A stretch of 64,000 nt of DNA, taken from assembly GCA_964633225.1 (NCBI GenBank), contig CAZWFQ010000002.1:1-64000 (forward strand), read 5' to 3'. The position numbers were made by a program, and so were the translations under genes. The notes beneath the pieces are model-generated. The model had not been told where the DNA came from. It ran no database searches and saw only the letters and a program-made list of their open reading frames with translations. The DNA comes from JAKQIM01 sp964633225. GTDB taxonomy: Bacteria > Chloroflexota > Anaerolineae > Anaerolineales > UBA4823. Of this stretch, positions 35,919 through 45,229 are shown piece by piece. How positions within the stretch are numbered: position 1 is the first letter of the stretch; every line of letters begins with the position of its first letter.

Positions 35919-36884
35919 TTATGAATGTTCCTCCAGGAAGCGGATTGCCTGCATACCGGCTGCAGCGCCCATCCCCGCGGAGGTGATCACCTGGCGATAA
36001 TGAGGGTCGCCTGCCTCGCCAGCCACAAAAACACCTGGCACACTGGTGTGCATGCTTACGTCCGTTTTGATATAGCTGCGCTCATCCATTTCCAACTGCC
36101 CGGCAAAAAGCTGGGTATTGGGTTGGTGCCCAATAAAGATAAAGATGCCTTCAGTGGGACGCTCGTGCACTGCACCCGTTTTCACGTTCTTCAGGCGCAC
36201 AGCCCGCACGGCATCTTCGCCCAAGATATCTGTCACCACAGTATCCCAAATGAACTGGATCTTGGGTTCGTCGAAGGCGCGTTTCTGCAAGATGGCCCCC
36301 GCACGCAGGCTGTCGCGGCGGTGAACAATGGTCACAGACCTGGCATGGTGCGTTAAGAAGATCGATTCTTCCAGGGCACTGTCACCGCCCCCGACAACAA
36401 CGACATCTTTGCCTTTGAAAAACCAGCCATCACATGTGGCACAATAAGAGACACCCCGTCCGGTCAGCTCCTGTTCACCAGGGACATCCAGATGAATCGG
36501 GTTGGCACCAGTTGCCACGATCAAGGTTTCAGCCTGGTATTCTTGGTTATATGTTTTGACACGGAAAGGGCGGCTGGATAAATCAACTTCGCTGGCAGTA
36601 TCAAACTCCACCCGGGTTCCAAAACGCTCGGCCTGTTTTTGGAACAGCTCTACCAACTGCTGTCCACCCACCCCCTCGGGAAAACCCGGATAATTCTCTA
36701 CCGTATAGGTGAGTGATACCTGCCCGCCCAGTGCCATGCCCGTCAGCACAACAGGCGTCAGGTTGGCGCGCGCGGTATATAATGCCGCCACCAGGCCAGC
36801 CGGACCCGAACCCAAGATCAACACCTTGACATTTTGACCAGCAGCCGGCGAGCTGCCTGGTAAGCCTACGAGATTAAATTCCAT
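35919..36884 (-). CDS. trxB: Thioredoxin-disulfide reductase
   Basis: This FAD/NADPH enzyme reduces thioredoxin. It has 321 residues with the FAD loop LILGSGPAGLVAAL, the redox pair C148/C151 in YCATCDGWFF, the NADPH loop VVVGGGDSALEE, and a C-terminal GVFVAGEAGDP. It lies 57 bases downstream of the ABC1 kinase gene on the same strand and may share its transcript. Confidence 0.94.
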   Translation of the reverse strand: MEFNLVGLPGSSPAAGQNVKVLILGSGPAGLVAALYTARANLTPVVLTGMALGGQVSLTYTVENYPGFPEGVGGQQLVELFQKQAERFGTRVEFDTASEVDLSSRPFRVKTYNQEYQAETLIVATGANPIHLDVPGEQELTGRGVSYCATCDGWFFKGKDVVVVGGGDSALEESIFLTHHARSVTIVHRRDSLRAGAILQKRAFDEPKIQFIWDTVVTDILGEDAVRAVRLKNVKTGAVHERPTEGIFIFIGHQPNTQLFAGQLEMDERSYIKTDVSMHTSVPGVFVAGEAGDPHYRQVITSAGMGAAAGMQAIRFLEEHS

Positions 36885-36941
36885 TTTGCTCCTCTATCAA
36901 ACTCGAAACGCTCAAGTTAATGAACAACAACCCTGCGCCCT

Positions 36942-38639
36942 CTATCGCGGGCGAGAAAAAACCAACCACAACAACGCCAGGGCTGCCCCCACCCATAAGA
37001 TACCTGCCGGCAAAAGGAATGCCGCCAGGTAAAATTGAATGCCGCCAAACAAAAAGACCGCAAAGATCACACTGCCGGCTGCTTTTAAGATAGCCCGTTC
37101 TAGCCGCCGGACTTGCTCTGCAAGCTGGGGGTCACGGGCAACCAGGTCGCCACGCTCGATCTTGCTCAGCATGGCGTCTGCACGGCCCGGCAGCGCAACC
37201 AGTTTACGCGCCAATCCGCCCAGTTCGTCCAGCCAGGCGCCCTTGCCAGCAGCGGTTTCCTCTGCCAGCAATTTGCTCGCATAGGGGGTAAGATATTCCC
37301 ACAAATTAAAGTTTGGGTCCAGCCCCGTACACATCCCCGATAGGATCCCCACGGCTCGTCCCAAAAAGATGATATCCTGGGGAATTTGGAATGGCATGTC
37401 ATACACCAGGTCGCTGAACTGGTGGGCGAACTGGTGCATTTCTTTCACATCCACCCGTTGGAGCTCTGTCATGTTCTTGCCCCAGAAATAGTCAAACATA
37501 GTGCCCATTGCTTCTTCGATCAGCCTGAGGTCGGCGCCTGGGAGCAGCATACCCAACATCTGGTAAGCACGGATCACACGCCCAGTATCGCGCGTCCCGA
37601 CCCCAATGATCAGCTCGCGCATCCCCAGGCGGGTTTCGGCAGGGATACGGCCCACCATACCAAAATCAACGAAGGTGAGCTTCCAGGGTCGAGGGCCATC
37701 CGGGGACCCTCCTTCCCCAGGCACTTGTGGCAGGGGCATAATAAACAAGTTGCCGGGATGTGGGTCAGCGTGGAAAAAGCCATCTTCGAAGATCTGTTTC
37801 AGGTAGGTATCCAGCAGACGGCGTGCCACCACAGCCCGGTCGATGCTTGCCTGGTTGATGGCGTCATAATCGGTGATCTTGATGCCACCAACGTCCTCCA
37901 GGGTCAGCACATGCGGGGTGGTGTGCGTCCAAACAATATGCGGCACCCGAATATTCGGCTGACCTTTGAAATTGGCGGCAAAGGTCTCTGCGTTGCGCCC
38001 TTCAGCCAGATAATCCACTTCCTCATACAACGTGCGCGTGAACTCAGCCAACAAAGCGGGGACATTAGCCCGCTTCCGAATGGGCGGGTAACGCCGCAGC
38101 CATTCGCCGACCGTATGTAATGCTGCCAGGTCGGTGGCGATCAGGTTCTGAATATTGGGTCTTTGCACCTTGACAACAACGCTCAAAGTCTCGAGCACAT
38201 CCTCACCGGCCGGGCCAACGCCGTGAAGGCTCAAGCGGGCGTGGTGAACCTGCCCTAGAGAAGCCGCCGCCAGCGGTGAAACATCGAACTGGTCGAATTT
38301 TTCCTCCAGCGGCATGCCCAGGTCGGATTCTGCTACGGCCCGGATATCTTCGAAACGTTCGGGGGGCACTTCGTCTTGCAGGCCGGCCAGCTCACCGGTG
38401 ATTTCGCGCGGTAAAACATCCACCCGAGAAGAAAGGAACTGCCCAACCTTGATGAGCACCCCGCCCATCTGGATGGCCATCGCCCGGTACTGAACTGCCG
38501 CCCGCCGAAGCCGTTCAGGGCGTGTGCGCCGCGATAGGCTTCGCAAACCCAGGCGCGGCAAGAGCAAATCCCAGAAGATAACCCCAACCAGGATGCGAGC
38601 AAAGAAAAAAACAATGCGGCGGTAGCGCGCGCGCAACAT
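36942..38639 (-). CDS. ABC1/UbiB-family atypical kinase
   Basis: This 565-residue protein has the family-defining KxGQ motif (K64-Q67 in LIKVGQFLSSR), AAASLGQVHHA (the Ala-rich loop replacing the Gly-rich loop), VVVKVQRPN (the Lys), FHADPHPGNLF (catalytic loop), and VDFGMVGRI. Two membrane helices lie at the C-terminus (about 515-560). Family members support quinone and lipid metabolism, with ATPase rather than protein-kinase activity. It is flanked by a universal stress gene and trxB. Confidence 0.9.
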   Translation of the reverse strand: MLRARYRRIVFFFARILVGVIFWDLLLPRLGLRSLSRRTRPERLRRAAVQYRAMAIQMGGVLIKVGQFLSSRVDVLPREITGELAGLQDEVPPERFEDIRAVAESDLGMPLEEKFDQFDVSPLAAASLGQVHHARLSLHGVGPAGEDVLETLSVVVKVQRPNIQNLIATDLAALHTVGEWLRRYPPIRKRANVPALLAEFTRTLYEEVDYLAEGRNAETFAANFKGQPNIRVPHIVWTHTTPHVLTLEDVGGIKITDYDAINQASIDRAVVARRLLDTYLKQIFEDGFFHADPHPGNLFIMPLPQVPGEGGSPDGPRPWKLTFVDFGMVGRIPAETRLGMRELIIGVGTRDTGRVIRAYQMLGMLLPGADLRLIEEAMGTMFDYFWGKNMTELQRVDVKEMHQFAHQFSDLVYDMPFQIPQDIIFLGRAVGILSGMCTGLDPNFNLWEYLTPYASKLLAEETAAGKGAWLDELGGLARKLVALPGRADAMLSKIERGDLVARDPQLAEQVRRLERAILKAAGSVIFAVFLFGGIQFYLAAFLLPAGILWVGAALALLWLVFSRPR

Positions 38640-38651
38640 GCCCGAATGACG

Positions 38652-39482
38652 TTAGACGATCAACACCGAACAAGGGGCATGATTCAGCAGCCGGTCAGCC
38701 ACATCATCCAGCAGGATTTCAAGCCAGCGATTCTGCCCGGGCTGGTGGTGTGCACCTACCACCAACAGATCGTAATGGCCCTTTTCAAGTTCGTCTAACA
38801 CCTGCTCAACAACCAATCCATGCCGGAGGAGCGGCACAACCGGATTGTTCAACCCGGCAGTTTGCATCTGCTGCATGGCGCTTTGCAAATGCTGGCCCGC
38901 GCGGGTTTTGCGGTCGATTGCAGTTTTTGCGGTATCAAAAAGATCCTTGGGGGCGCTGTCTGTCTTGAGTGCCACTTGCGACATAACATGCAGCAAACTG
39001 ACCTCTGCCTTGATACCCTGCAGCAAGGTCCCTGCCCGGTGCATGGTTTCAACCGAGGGAGTTTCTGCACCAGTACAGATCAACACTTTTTGCAACGTGC
39101 TGGGCACTGAACGCGCAATCAACAGGTGCGTATGGATCATCCGGGCCAGCTTGCTGCTCGTCGAACCCAGGTTTAACAATCGCAAGCCGCGTTGGTGACC
39201 GCTGCTACCCATAGCCACCAGGTCGTAAGCCTGGCCCTGGGTTTCAGCCAGGATCTGCTCCACCGGCTGACCATGGCGGACATTCTGTTTTACATTCAAC
39301 CAACCCGGGCCCAGAATGCTCGCCATACGATCCATCGAAGCGCGCAAACCAGCCTCTTCAGCATCATTTTCGCAAACCCCCAACAAGGTTAGCTGACCAC
39401 CCGCGGAGAAACCCAAGCGAGAGACCAGCGCGGCAGCCGATTCAGCTGCCGGTGAACCATCGGTACAGATCAATATCTCCAT
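38652..39482 (-). CDS. Tandem universal stress protein
   Basis: This 276-residue protein contains two UspA folds: residues 1-140, starting EILICTDGSPAAESAAAL and containing VAMGSSGHQRGLRL, and 145-276, starting KVLICTGAETPSVETM and containing LLVVGAHHQPGQNRW. The first has the G-x2-G-x9-G(S/T)-like ATP signature; the second is more diverged. It lies 12 bases before the ABC1 kinase gene. Cytoplasmic; stress-linked role inferred from family. Confidence 0.88.
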   Translation of the reverse strand: MEILICTDGSPAAESAAALVSRLGFSAGGQLTLLGVCENDAEEAGLRASMDRMASILGPGWLNVKQNVRHGQPVEQILAETQGQAYDLVAMGSSGHQRGLRLLNLGSTSSKLARMIHTHLLIARSVPSTLQKVLICTGAETPSVETMHRAGTLLQGIKAEVSLLHVMSQVALKTDSAPKDLFDTAKTAIDRKTRAGQHLQSAMQQMQTAGLNNPVVPLLRHGLVVEQVLDELEKGHYDLLVVGAHHQPGQNRWLEILLDDVADRLLNHAPCSVLIV

Positions 39483-39580
39483 CCAAACCTCCTATCCAAT
39501 AATTAGATTGCTGCTTACAACCCTGCAAGGAGAAACAGTACCTTATTTTACCCCGAATGTGTTCAATCTCGTTGTTTTTG

Positions 39581-39589
39581 TGGTATGCT
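39581..39589 (+). promoter_or_regulatory. Putative extended -10 giving a leaderless YkgJ mRNA
   Basis: TGG plus TATGCT ends 7 bases before the ATG at 39597. An earlier in-frame ATG at 39585 lies inside this element, which is why I prefer 39597. Confidence 0.45.
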
Positions 39590-39596
39590 ATCGGGC

Positions 39597-40343
39597 ATGT
39601 CGCATATTCCTCCAGACGGTTTTGCCCGCCTATACACATCCTTTCAATCCCCTATTGCAGCGCTAGATTGTGGAAAGAAATGCTCACCCTATAACGAATT
39701 TGGCGCGCCGTTTTGCTGTGACACGCGCCATGCTGTGCCGTCAGCATACCAGGCTGAGTGGGAGTATCTACAAGCCCACACAAACCTGTGGCATCTCTGG
39801 CAATCGCCCGTAGACGAAGCCGAAACCGCCCGTGTACAATCTCAGGCTGCCCCAGGCCAGGTTCTCATTGAATGCCAGGGACACTTGCTGTGCCAACGAG
39901 AGTACCGTTCGATGGTGTGCCGTGAGTTCCCCTTTTTCCCCTACGTCACTCGCCAGGGCGCATTCATTGGCTTGTCCTACTATCGCGAATACGCCGATCG
40001 TTGTTGGGTGATCAGCAATCTACCAGCCGTTACCCACGAATACCGCCAGCAGTTCATCCAGACGTATGACACCCTGTTTGCCAACTGCCCCGAGGAAAAA
40101 GAGATCTTTCGCTACCATTCCGGCATTGTGCGGCGTGTCTATGGACGCCAGCACCAAGCCATCACCCTTCTGCACCGCGACGGAGAAATTTACGCAGTGA
40201 CCCCACGCGACGGCAGCCTGAAGCGCGTTGATATTGAAGACTTACCCAAGTTTGGGCCCTATGCCGTCACTGCAAGCTTAGCTTTTCCCGACGAGCTGGA
40301 ATCGGGTGAAGCAGACAGCCATCAACAGGCGGCAGCTGCATGA
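39597..40343 (+). CDS. YkgJ-type cysteine-cluster protein
   Basis: This 248-residue protein has a CxxxC-x10-CC block (C25, C29, C40, C41) plus later Cys in IECQGHLLCQ and SMVCREFPFF. This is the pattern of YkgJ/CxxCxxCC proteins that bind zinc or an iron-sulfur cluster. No signal peptide. Its stop overlaps the next gene's start (ATGA), so it is translationally coupled to the ABC exporter. Role unknown. Confidence 0.75.
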   Translation: MSHIPPDGFARLYTSFQSPIAALDCGKKCSPYNEFGAPFCCDTRHAVPSAYQAEWEYLQAHTNLWHLWQSPVDEAETARVQSQAAPGQVLIECQGHLLCQREYRSMVCREFPFFPYVTRQGAFIGLSYYREYADRCWVISNLPAVTHEYRQQFIQTYDTLFANCPEEKEIFRYHSGIVRRVYGRQHQAITLLHRDGEIYAVTPRDGSLKRVDIEDLPKFGPYAVTASLAFPDELESGEADSHQQAAAA

Positions 40344-42103
40344 CATCCATTCCTGTGCTGGCCGAATTTACCCTTCCTGAACGTTGGCGTTCAGACCGTC
40401 GCGGTCCGGTACGGTGGGTATTCTCATATCTACGCAAACAATGGCTGCTGGCTGTCCTGATGACCATCGGGGCGATTGGCAACGCGGCATTGGCAGCTGC
40501 CGTGCCAGTTTTGATTGGCCGGGCATTTGAAGTCATTACCGCCACGCCCCCCCAGGTCAATCTGCTGGGTGGGCTGGCATTATTGATCGCCGGCACTCAA
40601 ACCGTGCGCGGCATCTTGCAATTTGGCCGCAACTCTGGCGCCGAGCTGATCGCCCAACGCATCGAGCGCGATGTGCGATCTGAGCTGTACACCAGCCTGT
40701 TAGGCAAGAGCATGACCTTTCACAGCCTGCAGGCTGTTGGCGATACCATGGCCCGCGCCACCAACGATGTGCGCGAAGTCAACTTCATGTTCAGCCCTGG
40801 ATTGAACTTGGTGCTTGGCTCGTTTTATTTTATGCTCATGCCGCTCATCCTGGCACCAACCTACCACCCGGCGTTGATGTTGGTGCCCGGCTTGTTCATG
40901 GTGTGTTACTTCCTTGCCTTGTGGCAGTACTTGAAGGAGTTGAGCCCAATCACGATTGAAGTACGCCGGGCCTTTGGTCAACTAAACACGCGCCTGGCAG
41001 AAGCCCTGGATGGGATTGAAACCGTCAAGGGTATGGCACAAGAAGTTAATGAAGTAGCTCGCTTCGGTAAAAATGCCCGCCGTTTTCGGGATGCTTTTGT
41101 AAGCCAGGGCGATATTGAAGCCCGGTTTTTACCGCTCTTATTACTCGGCCTGGCCGAGGCCACCAGTTTTCTCCATGCCATGCTGCTTTACCGCCAGGGC
41201 TTGATCGGCCTGGGCGATGTGGTGGGATACTTTGGGCTGATCCAATTGTTTGGCTTCCCCACATTCACCTCCCTCTTTGCTTACTCACAGGTCTCGCTCG
41301 GCATTGCGGGGGCGCGCCGCATCCTTGAGTTGATCAATCGCGAAAACAATTTAGATCAAAATACCGCCGGGCACACGGGCCCTGCGCTGGGCGCGGTTGA
41401 GTTCCGCAACGTCAGCTTCGCCTATCATGACGGCGAGCCTGCCCTGGAAAATATCTCTTTCAGCGTTCAACCTGGGCAAACTGTGGCCATTGTTGGGCAA
41501 ACCGGAGCCGGGAAGACATCCCTGGTCAAGCTGATCAATCGCACCTACGATGCAGCCCCGGGGCAAGTGCTGGTTGACGGCCAGGATGTGCGCACCTGGA
41601 ACCTGGAGACCTTGCGCCGCAGTGTCTCGATCATCGAGCAGGATATTTTCTTGTTCTCGCGCAGTATTGCTGAAAACATTGCTTTTGGCAAACCCGGCGC
41701 CAGCCAGGCCGAAATCGAAGCCGCAGCACAAGCCGCCCAGGCCCATGAGTTCATCATATCCTTCAAAGATGGCTACCAGACGGTGATTGGGGATCGCGGC
41801 GTTACGCTTTCTGGCGGTCAGCGCCAGCGCCTGGCCCTGGCACGCGCTTTCCTGACCGACCCGCGCATCCTGATCCTGGATGATTCGACCAGCTCGATCG
41901 ACAGTGCCACCGAAGACAAGATCCAGCGCGCTATTTATGCTGCCGCTCGCGGCAGGACCACCTTCTTGATCACGCATCGTCTATCACAGATCCGCTGGGC
42001 AGATCTAATCATTGTGCTTCGCCAGGGAAAGATTGCCGCTATTGGCAGCCATGCTGACCTGATGCAAACCTCCGAAGCTTACCGTCGTATCTTTAGCGAG
42101 TAA
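40340..42103 (+). CDS. Heterodimeric ABC exporter, subunit with degenerate catalytic residue
   Basis: This 587-residue half-transporter has six membrane helices (residues 40-320) then an ATPase domain. Walker A GQTGAGKTS starts at 386, signature LSGGQRQRLALARAF is canonical, and Walker B ILILDD ends D514-D515, so the catalytic Glu is Asp. The switch is ITHRLS. Together with the next gene it makes an asymmetric exporter of the TM287/288, BmrCD or TmrAB type. Substrate (lipid, drug or peptide) unknown. Confidence 0.92.
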   Translation: MTSIPVLAEFTLPERWRSDRRGPVRWVFSYLRKQWLLAVLMTIGAIGNAALAAAVPVLIGRAFEVITATPPQVNLLGGLALLIAGTQTVRGILQFGRNSGAELIAQRIERDVRSELYTSLLGKSMTFHSLQAVGDTMARATNDVREVNFMFSPGLNLVLGSFYFMLMPLILAPTYHPALMLVPGLFMVCYFLALWQYLKELSPITIEVRRAFGQLNTRLAEALDGIETVKGMAQEVNEVARFGKNARRFRDAFVSQGDIEARFLPLLLLGLAEATSFLHAMLLYRQGLIGLGDVVGYFGLIQLFGFPTFTSLFAYSQVSLGIAGARRILELINRENNLDQNTAGHTGPALGAVEFRNVSFAYHDGEPALENISFSVQPGQTVAIVGQTGAGKTSLVKLINRTYDAAPGQVLVDGQDVRTWNLETLRRSVSIIEQDIFLFSRSIAENIAFGKPGASQAEIEAAAQAAQAHEFIISFKDGYQTVIGDRGVTLSGGQRQRLALARAFLTDPRILILDDSTSSIDSATEDKIQRAIYAAARGRTTFLITHRLSQIRWADLIIVLRQGKIAAIGSHADLMQTSEAYRRIFSE

Positions 42104-42106
42104 TTT

Positions 42107-43945
42107 ATGGGCTTCTTTTCTGGACTGGCAAACGAAGGCTACGACCGCCAATACTCGGACCAACAACTGGCCCGGCGGATTGGCAGCTACCTCCGTCCAT
42201 ATACGAACACCCTGCTGGGCATCGGCGGGCTGCTCTTAGCAATCGCCATTACCGGGGCTTTGACCCCGATCATTGTTTCGCGCGGGGTTGATCTACTGGA
42301 CATCCAGGCAGCGGAGAGCAGCATTCTCACCCTCTTCCTGATCATCCTGAGCATCGGGGTGATCAACTGGGGCATCAACTGGCTGCGCCGCCGCCTGACC
42401 GTGCGCACCCTGGGTGATATCGAGCTGACGCTGCGTACCGACGCCTTCAAAGCAGCCGCAGAACACGATCTTTCTTTCTATGATGAATTCTCATCTGGGC
42501 GCATCGTTTCGCGCATCACCTCAGATACCAAAGATTTTGGGAACCTCGTGGTGCTGGTCACCGACCTGCTCTCACAACTCGTCCAGGCCTTCATCCTGGG
42601 AGCTGTGCTCTTTACCATTGAGTGGCGCCTGACGCTGCTTCTGTTCAGCTTCTTGCCTGTTGTTTTCATCGCTGCATTCAGTTTCCGGCGCATGGCACGC
42701 ACCGTCACCCGCCAGGGCATGCGCGCCACGGCTAACGTCAACGCGGCCATCAAAGAAACCGTCAGCGGCATTGCAGTGGCAAAGAACTTCCGTCAAGAGA
42801 GCTCGATTTATCAAGAATTTGACGATGCTAACCAGCAATCCTACCACGTGAACGTACGGCGCGGGCTGATCCTGGCCCTGGTATTCCCCACCTTGAATGC
42901 GCTGGAAGGCATTGGCACTGCGCTCATGGTTTACAGCGGTGGGTTGGGCGCCGCTAATGCCGTGGTGAGCGCGGGCGCCTTTTATCTCTTCATACAAAGC
43001 ATGGGCCGCTTCTTCTCGCCGATATTAAATCTCTCTGCATTTTGGGCGCAAGTACAGAACGGCCTTTCGGCTGCCGAGCGCGTTTTTGCCCTCATCGATG
43101 CTGAGGCTGCCGTGGCACAGACCGACAACCAACCTGCCCCAGTGCTAGAGGGGGATATCCGCTTTGAGAATGTGAATTTTCATTACAAGCGCGAAGAGGC
43201 CGTGCTGGAGAACTTCAACCTGCATATCCGCCCAGGCGAAAACATTGCCCTGGTGGGGCATACCGGAGCAGGGAAATCATCTGTTGCCAAGCTCATTGCC
43301 CGTTTCTACGAGTTCCAGGATGGGCGCATTCTGGTGGATGGATGCGACCTTCGTTCACTGGATCTGTCCTCTTACCGCCGCCAATTGGGCATTGTCTCGC
43401 AGGTACCCTTCCTTTTTTCGGGAACGGTGCTCGAGAATATTGCCTACTCGCAGCCAGAGGGCATAGACCGGCAGACCATCACTGCGCTTGCCAGCCAGAT
43501 CGGCGATGGCGAATGGCTGCACACCCTGCCGCAAGGATTGGATACGGAAGTTGGCGAACGGGGGGCACGCCTCTCAATGGGCCAACGCCAACTGGTTTCA
43601 TTGATGCGCGTCCTGATCCAACGCCCAGCAATCTTCATCTTGGACGAAGCCACTGCCAGTATCGACCCCTTCACCGAATGGCAGATCCAGCAGGCACTGT
43701 CTCTGATCTTAAAATGCTCCACCAGCATCCTGATTGCCCACCGTCTCTCCACGGTCAAGGCTGCTGATCGCATCATTGTCTTGGATAGAGGCCAGATCAT
43801 CGAGCAAGGCGACCATAACGGCTTATTAACCCAGGGCGGTCATTACGCCAACCTGTATAACTCCTTCTTCCGCCATCAAAGCCTGGCTTATATTGATGAG
43901 GCCCGCCAGATGGCGCAGGCCGAACCACCTGGCTGGAAAGTCTGA
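42107..43945 (+). CDS. Heterodimeric ABC exporter, subunit with variant signature
   Basis: This 612-residue half-transporter has six helices and an ATPase domain with Walker A GHTGAGKSS, Walker B IFILDEA (E514 intact) and IAHRLS. Its signature reads LSMGQ (489-493) instead of LSGGQ. Paired with the upstream subunit, this places the variant signature opposite the Asp-bearing Walker B, giving one weak and one active ATP site. It begins 3 bases after the previous stop. Confidence 0.92.
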   Translation: MGFFSGLANEGYDRQYSDQQLARRIGSYLRPYTNTLLGIGGLLLAIAITGALTPIIVSRGVDLLDIQAAESSILTLFLIILSIGVINWGINWLRRRLTVRTLGDIELTLRTDAFKAAAEHDLSFYDEFSSGRIVSRITSDTKDFGNLVVLVTDLLSQLVQAFILGAVLFTIEWRLTLLLFSFLPVVFIAAFSFRRMARTVTRQGMRATANVNAAIKETVSGIAVAKNFRQESSIYQEFDDANQQSYHVNVRRGLILALVFPTLNALEGIGTALMVYSGGLGAANAVVSAGAFYLFIQSMGRFFSPILNLSAFWAQVQNGLSAAERVFALIDAEAAVAQTDNQPAPVLEGDIRFENVNFHYKREEAVLENFNLHIRPGENIALVGHTGAGKSSVAKLIARFYEFQDGRILVDGCDLRSLDLSSYRRQLGIVSQVPFLFSGTVLENIAYSQPEGIDRQTITALASQIGDGEWLHTLPQGLDTEVGERGARLSMGQRQLVSLMRVLIQRPAIFILDEATASIDPFTEWQIQQALSLILKCSTSILIAHRLSTVKAADRIIVLDRGQIIEQGDHNGLLTQGGHYANLYNSFFRHQSLAYIDEARQMAQAEPPGWKV

Positions 43946-43954
43946 GAATAACAT

Positions 43955-45205
43955 ATGGGGCTCCAAATAACCATCCCTTCACCAAAGGCTGCCATATATC
44001 CCGGCTTCAGCGATTTGCCCTGGGATATACCGCTAGACACCTGGAGCGGTCATTGCGAACGTATCGAAGAAGAAGTGCCGCGCGGACTCTCGCGCCACCC
44101 AGTTGTATTTGTCAACTATGATGGTAATCTGTATGCGCTCAAAGAGCTGCCGCCATCGCTGGCAGAGGCAGAGTACAGCATCCTGGCACACATGGACGAA
44201 ATGCGCTTGCCTTGCGTCACCCCAGTGGGCTATGTTGTCACCAACACCGTCAACGGCCCAGCCAGCGTGTTGATTACGCGCTACCTGGATAATTCCATTC
44301 CATACCGCTCGCTCTTCATGCGCAGCAATTTGGATCGCTATCGAGAGCATCTGTTAGACGCCATGGCAGGGCTGATCATGCAGCTGCACCTGGCAGGCAT
44401 CTACTGGGGCGACTGTTCGCTTTCGAACACCCTCTTCCGCCGCGACGCCGGGGCACTGCAAGCCTACCTGGTGGACGCCGAGACAGCCGAGATCCAAACG
44501 CCGCGCCTGGCCCCTGCCCTGCGCCTCCACGATCTCGAGATCATGGAAGATAACGTCACCGGCGACCTGGCCGATCTTGAGACGCTTGGGCACCTGGGCA
44601 GCAATTACCCCATCCTAGAGACTGGCTCGTATATCCGCCAGCGCTACCGCAGCCTGTGGGAAGAGATCACCCGCGAAGAGGTGATCCAGCCAGATGAACG
44701 CTACCGCATCCAGGAACGGATCCGCGCCCTCAATGCCCTGGGGTTTTCGGTCAACGATGTTGAAATCCAGGGTGATGAAAGCGGCGACAAGCTGCACCTG
44801 CGCATCCAGGTAACTGATCGCAGTTTTCACCGTGACCAGCTTTTTGAATTGACCGGCGTGGAAGCCGGAGAAATGCAAGCCCGGCAAATGATGAATGAAA
44901 TCTACGCCATCAAGGCCTATCTTGCCCAAGAGCAGAATCGCAGCGTACCGCTCAGTGTGGCTGCCAACCACTGGCATACCCAACTTTTCCAGCCAGTGAC
45001 CGGCCGCCTGCAGCCAATCATCCAACAGCGGGATGCAGCCGCTTCAGGAGGCGACCCGGCTGAGCTGTACTGCCAGGTGCTTGAACATAAATGGTTCCTC
45101 TCAGAGCAAGCTCACCAGGATGTGGGCCACCAGACCGCCACAGAAGATTACCTGCACCGTTTTGGCCAATCGGCGGATTGCTCGAAAGATGAGTTGACGA
45201 ATTGA
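43955..45205 (+). CDS. DUF4032 kinase-like protein
   Basis: This 416-residue soluble protein has an N-terminal half with the fold marks of lipopolysaccharide-kinase-like enzymes: K63 in LYALKELPP, a catalytic-loop-like GIYWGDCSLSNTLF (D153) and a metal-loop-like YLVDAETAE (D174). The C-terminal half is the DUF4032 domain with a conserved HKWFLSEQAHQDVG near the end. The substrate and activity are unknown. It follows the exporter by 9 bases. Confidence 0.8.
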   Translation: MGLQITIPSPKAAIYPGFSDLPWDIPLDTWSGHCERIEEEVPRGLSRHPVVFVNYDGNLYALKELPPSLAEAEYSILAHMDEMRLPCVTPVGYVVTNTVNGPASVLITRYLDNSIPYRSLFMRSNLDRYREHLLDAMAGLIMQLHLAGIYWGDCSLSNTLFRRDAGALQAYLVDAETAEIQTPRLAPALRLHDLEIMEDNVTGDLADLETLGHLGSNYPILETGSYIRQRYRSLWEEITREEVIQPDERYRIQERIRALNALGFSVNDVEIQGDESGDKLHLRIQVTDRSFHRDQLFELTGVEAGEMQARQMMNEIYAIKAYLAQEQNRSVPLSVAANHWHTQLFQPVTGRLQPIIQQRDAAASGGDPAELYCQVLEHKWFLSEQAHQDVGHQTATEDYLHRFGQSADCSKDELTN

Positions 45206-45223
45206 CCAGGTATAACATACAAT
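45194..45223 (+). promoter_or_regulatory. Putative internal promoter for the histidine kinase
   Basis: TTGACG, 18 bases, TACAAT. The -10 ends 6 bases before the kinase ATG, so a transcript from here would be leaderless. It overlaps the end of the DUF4032 gene. Confidence 0.45.
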
Positions 45224-45229
45224 AAGCAC

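Noticed and set aside
37386..38120. A 244-codon frame antisense to the ABC1/UbiB gene
   Set aside because: The minus-strand gene has all family motifs, and the antisense product resembles nothing.
41351..41977. A 208-codon frame antisense to the ABC exporter ATPase domain
   Set aside because: Shadow of Walker A to Walker B coding sequence; no start signal.
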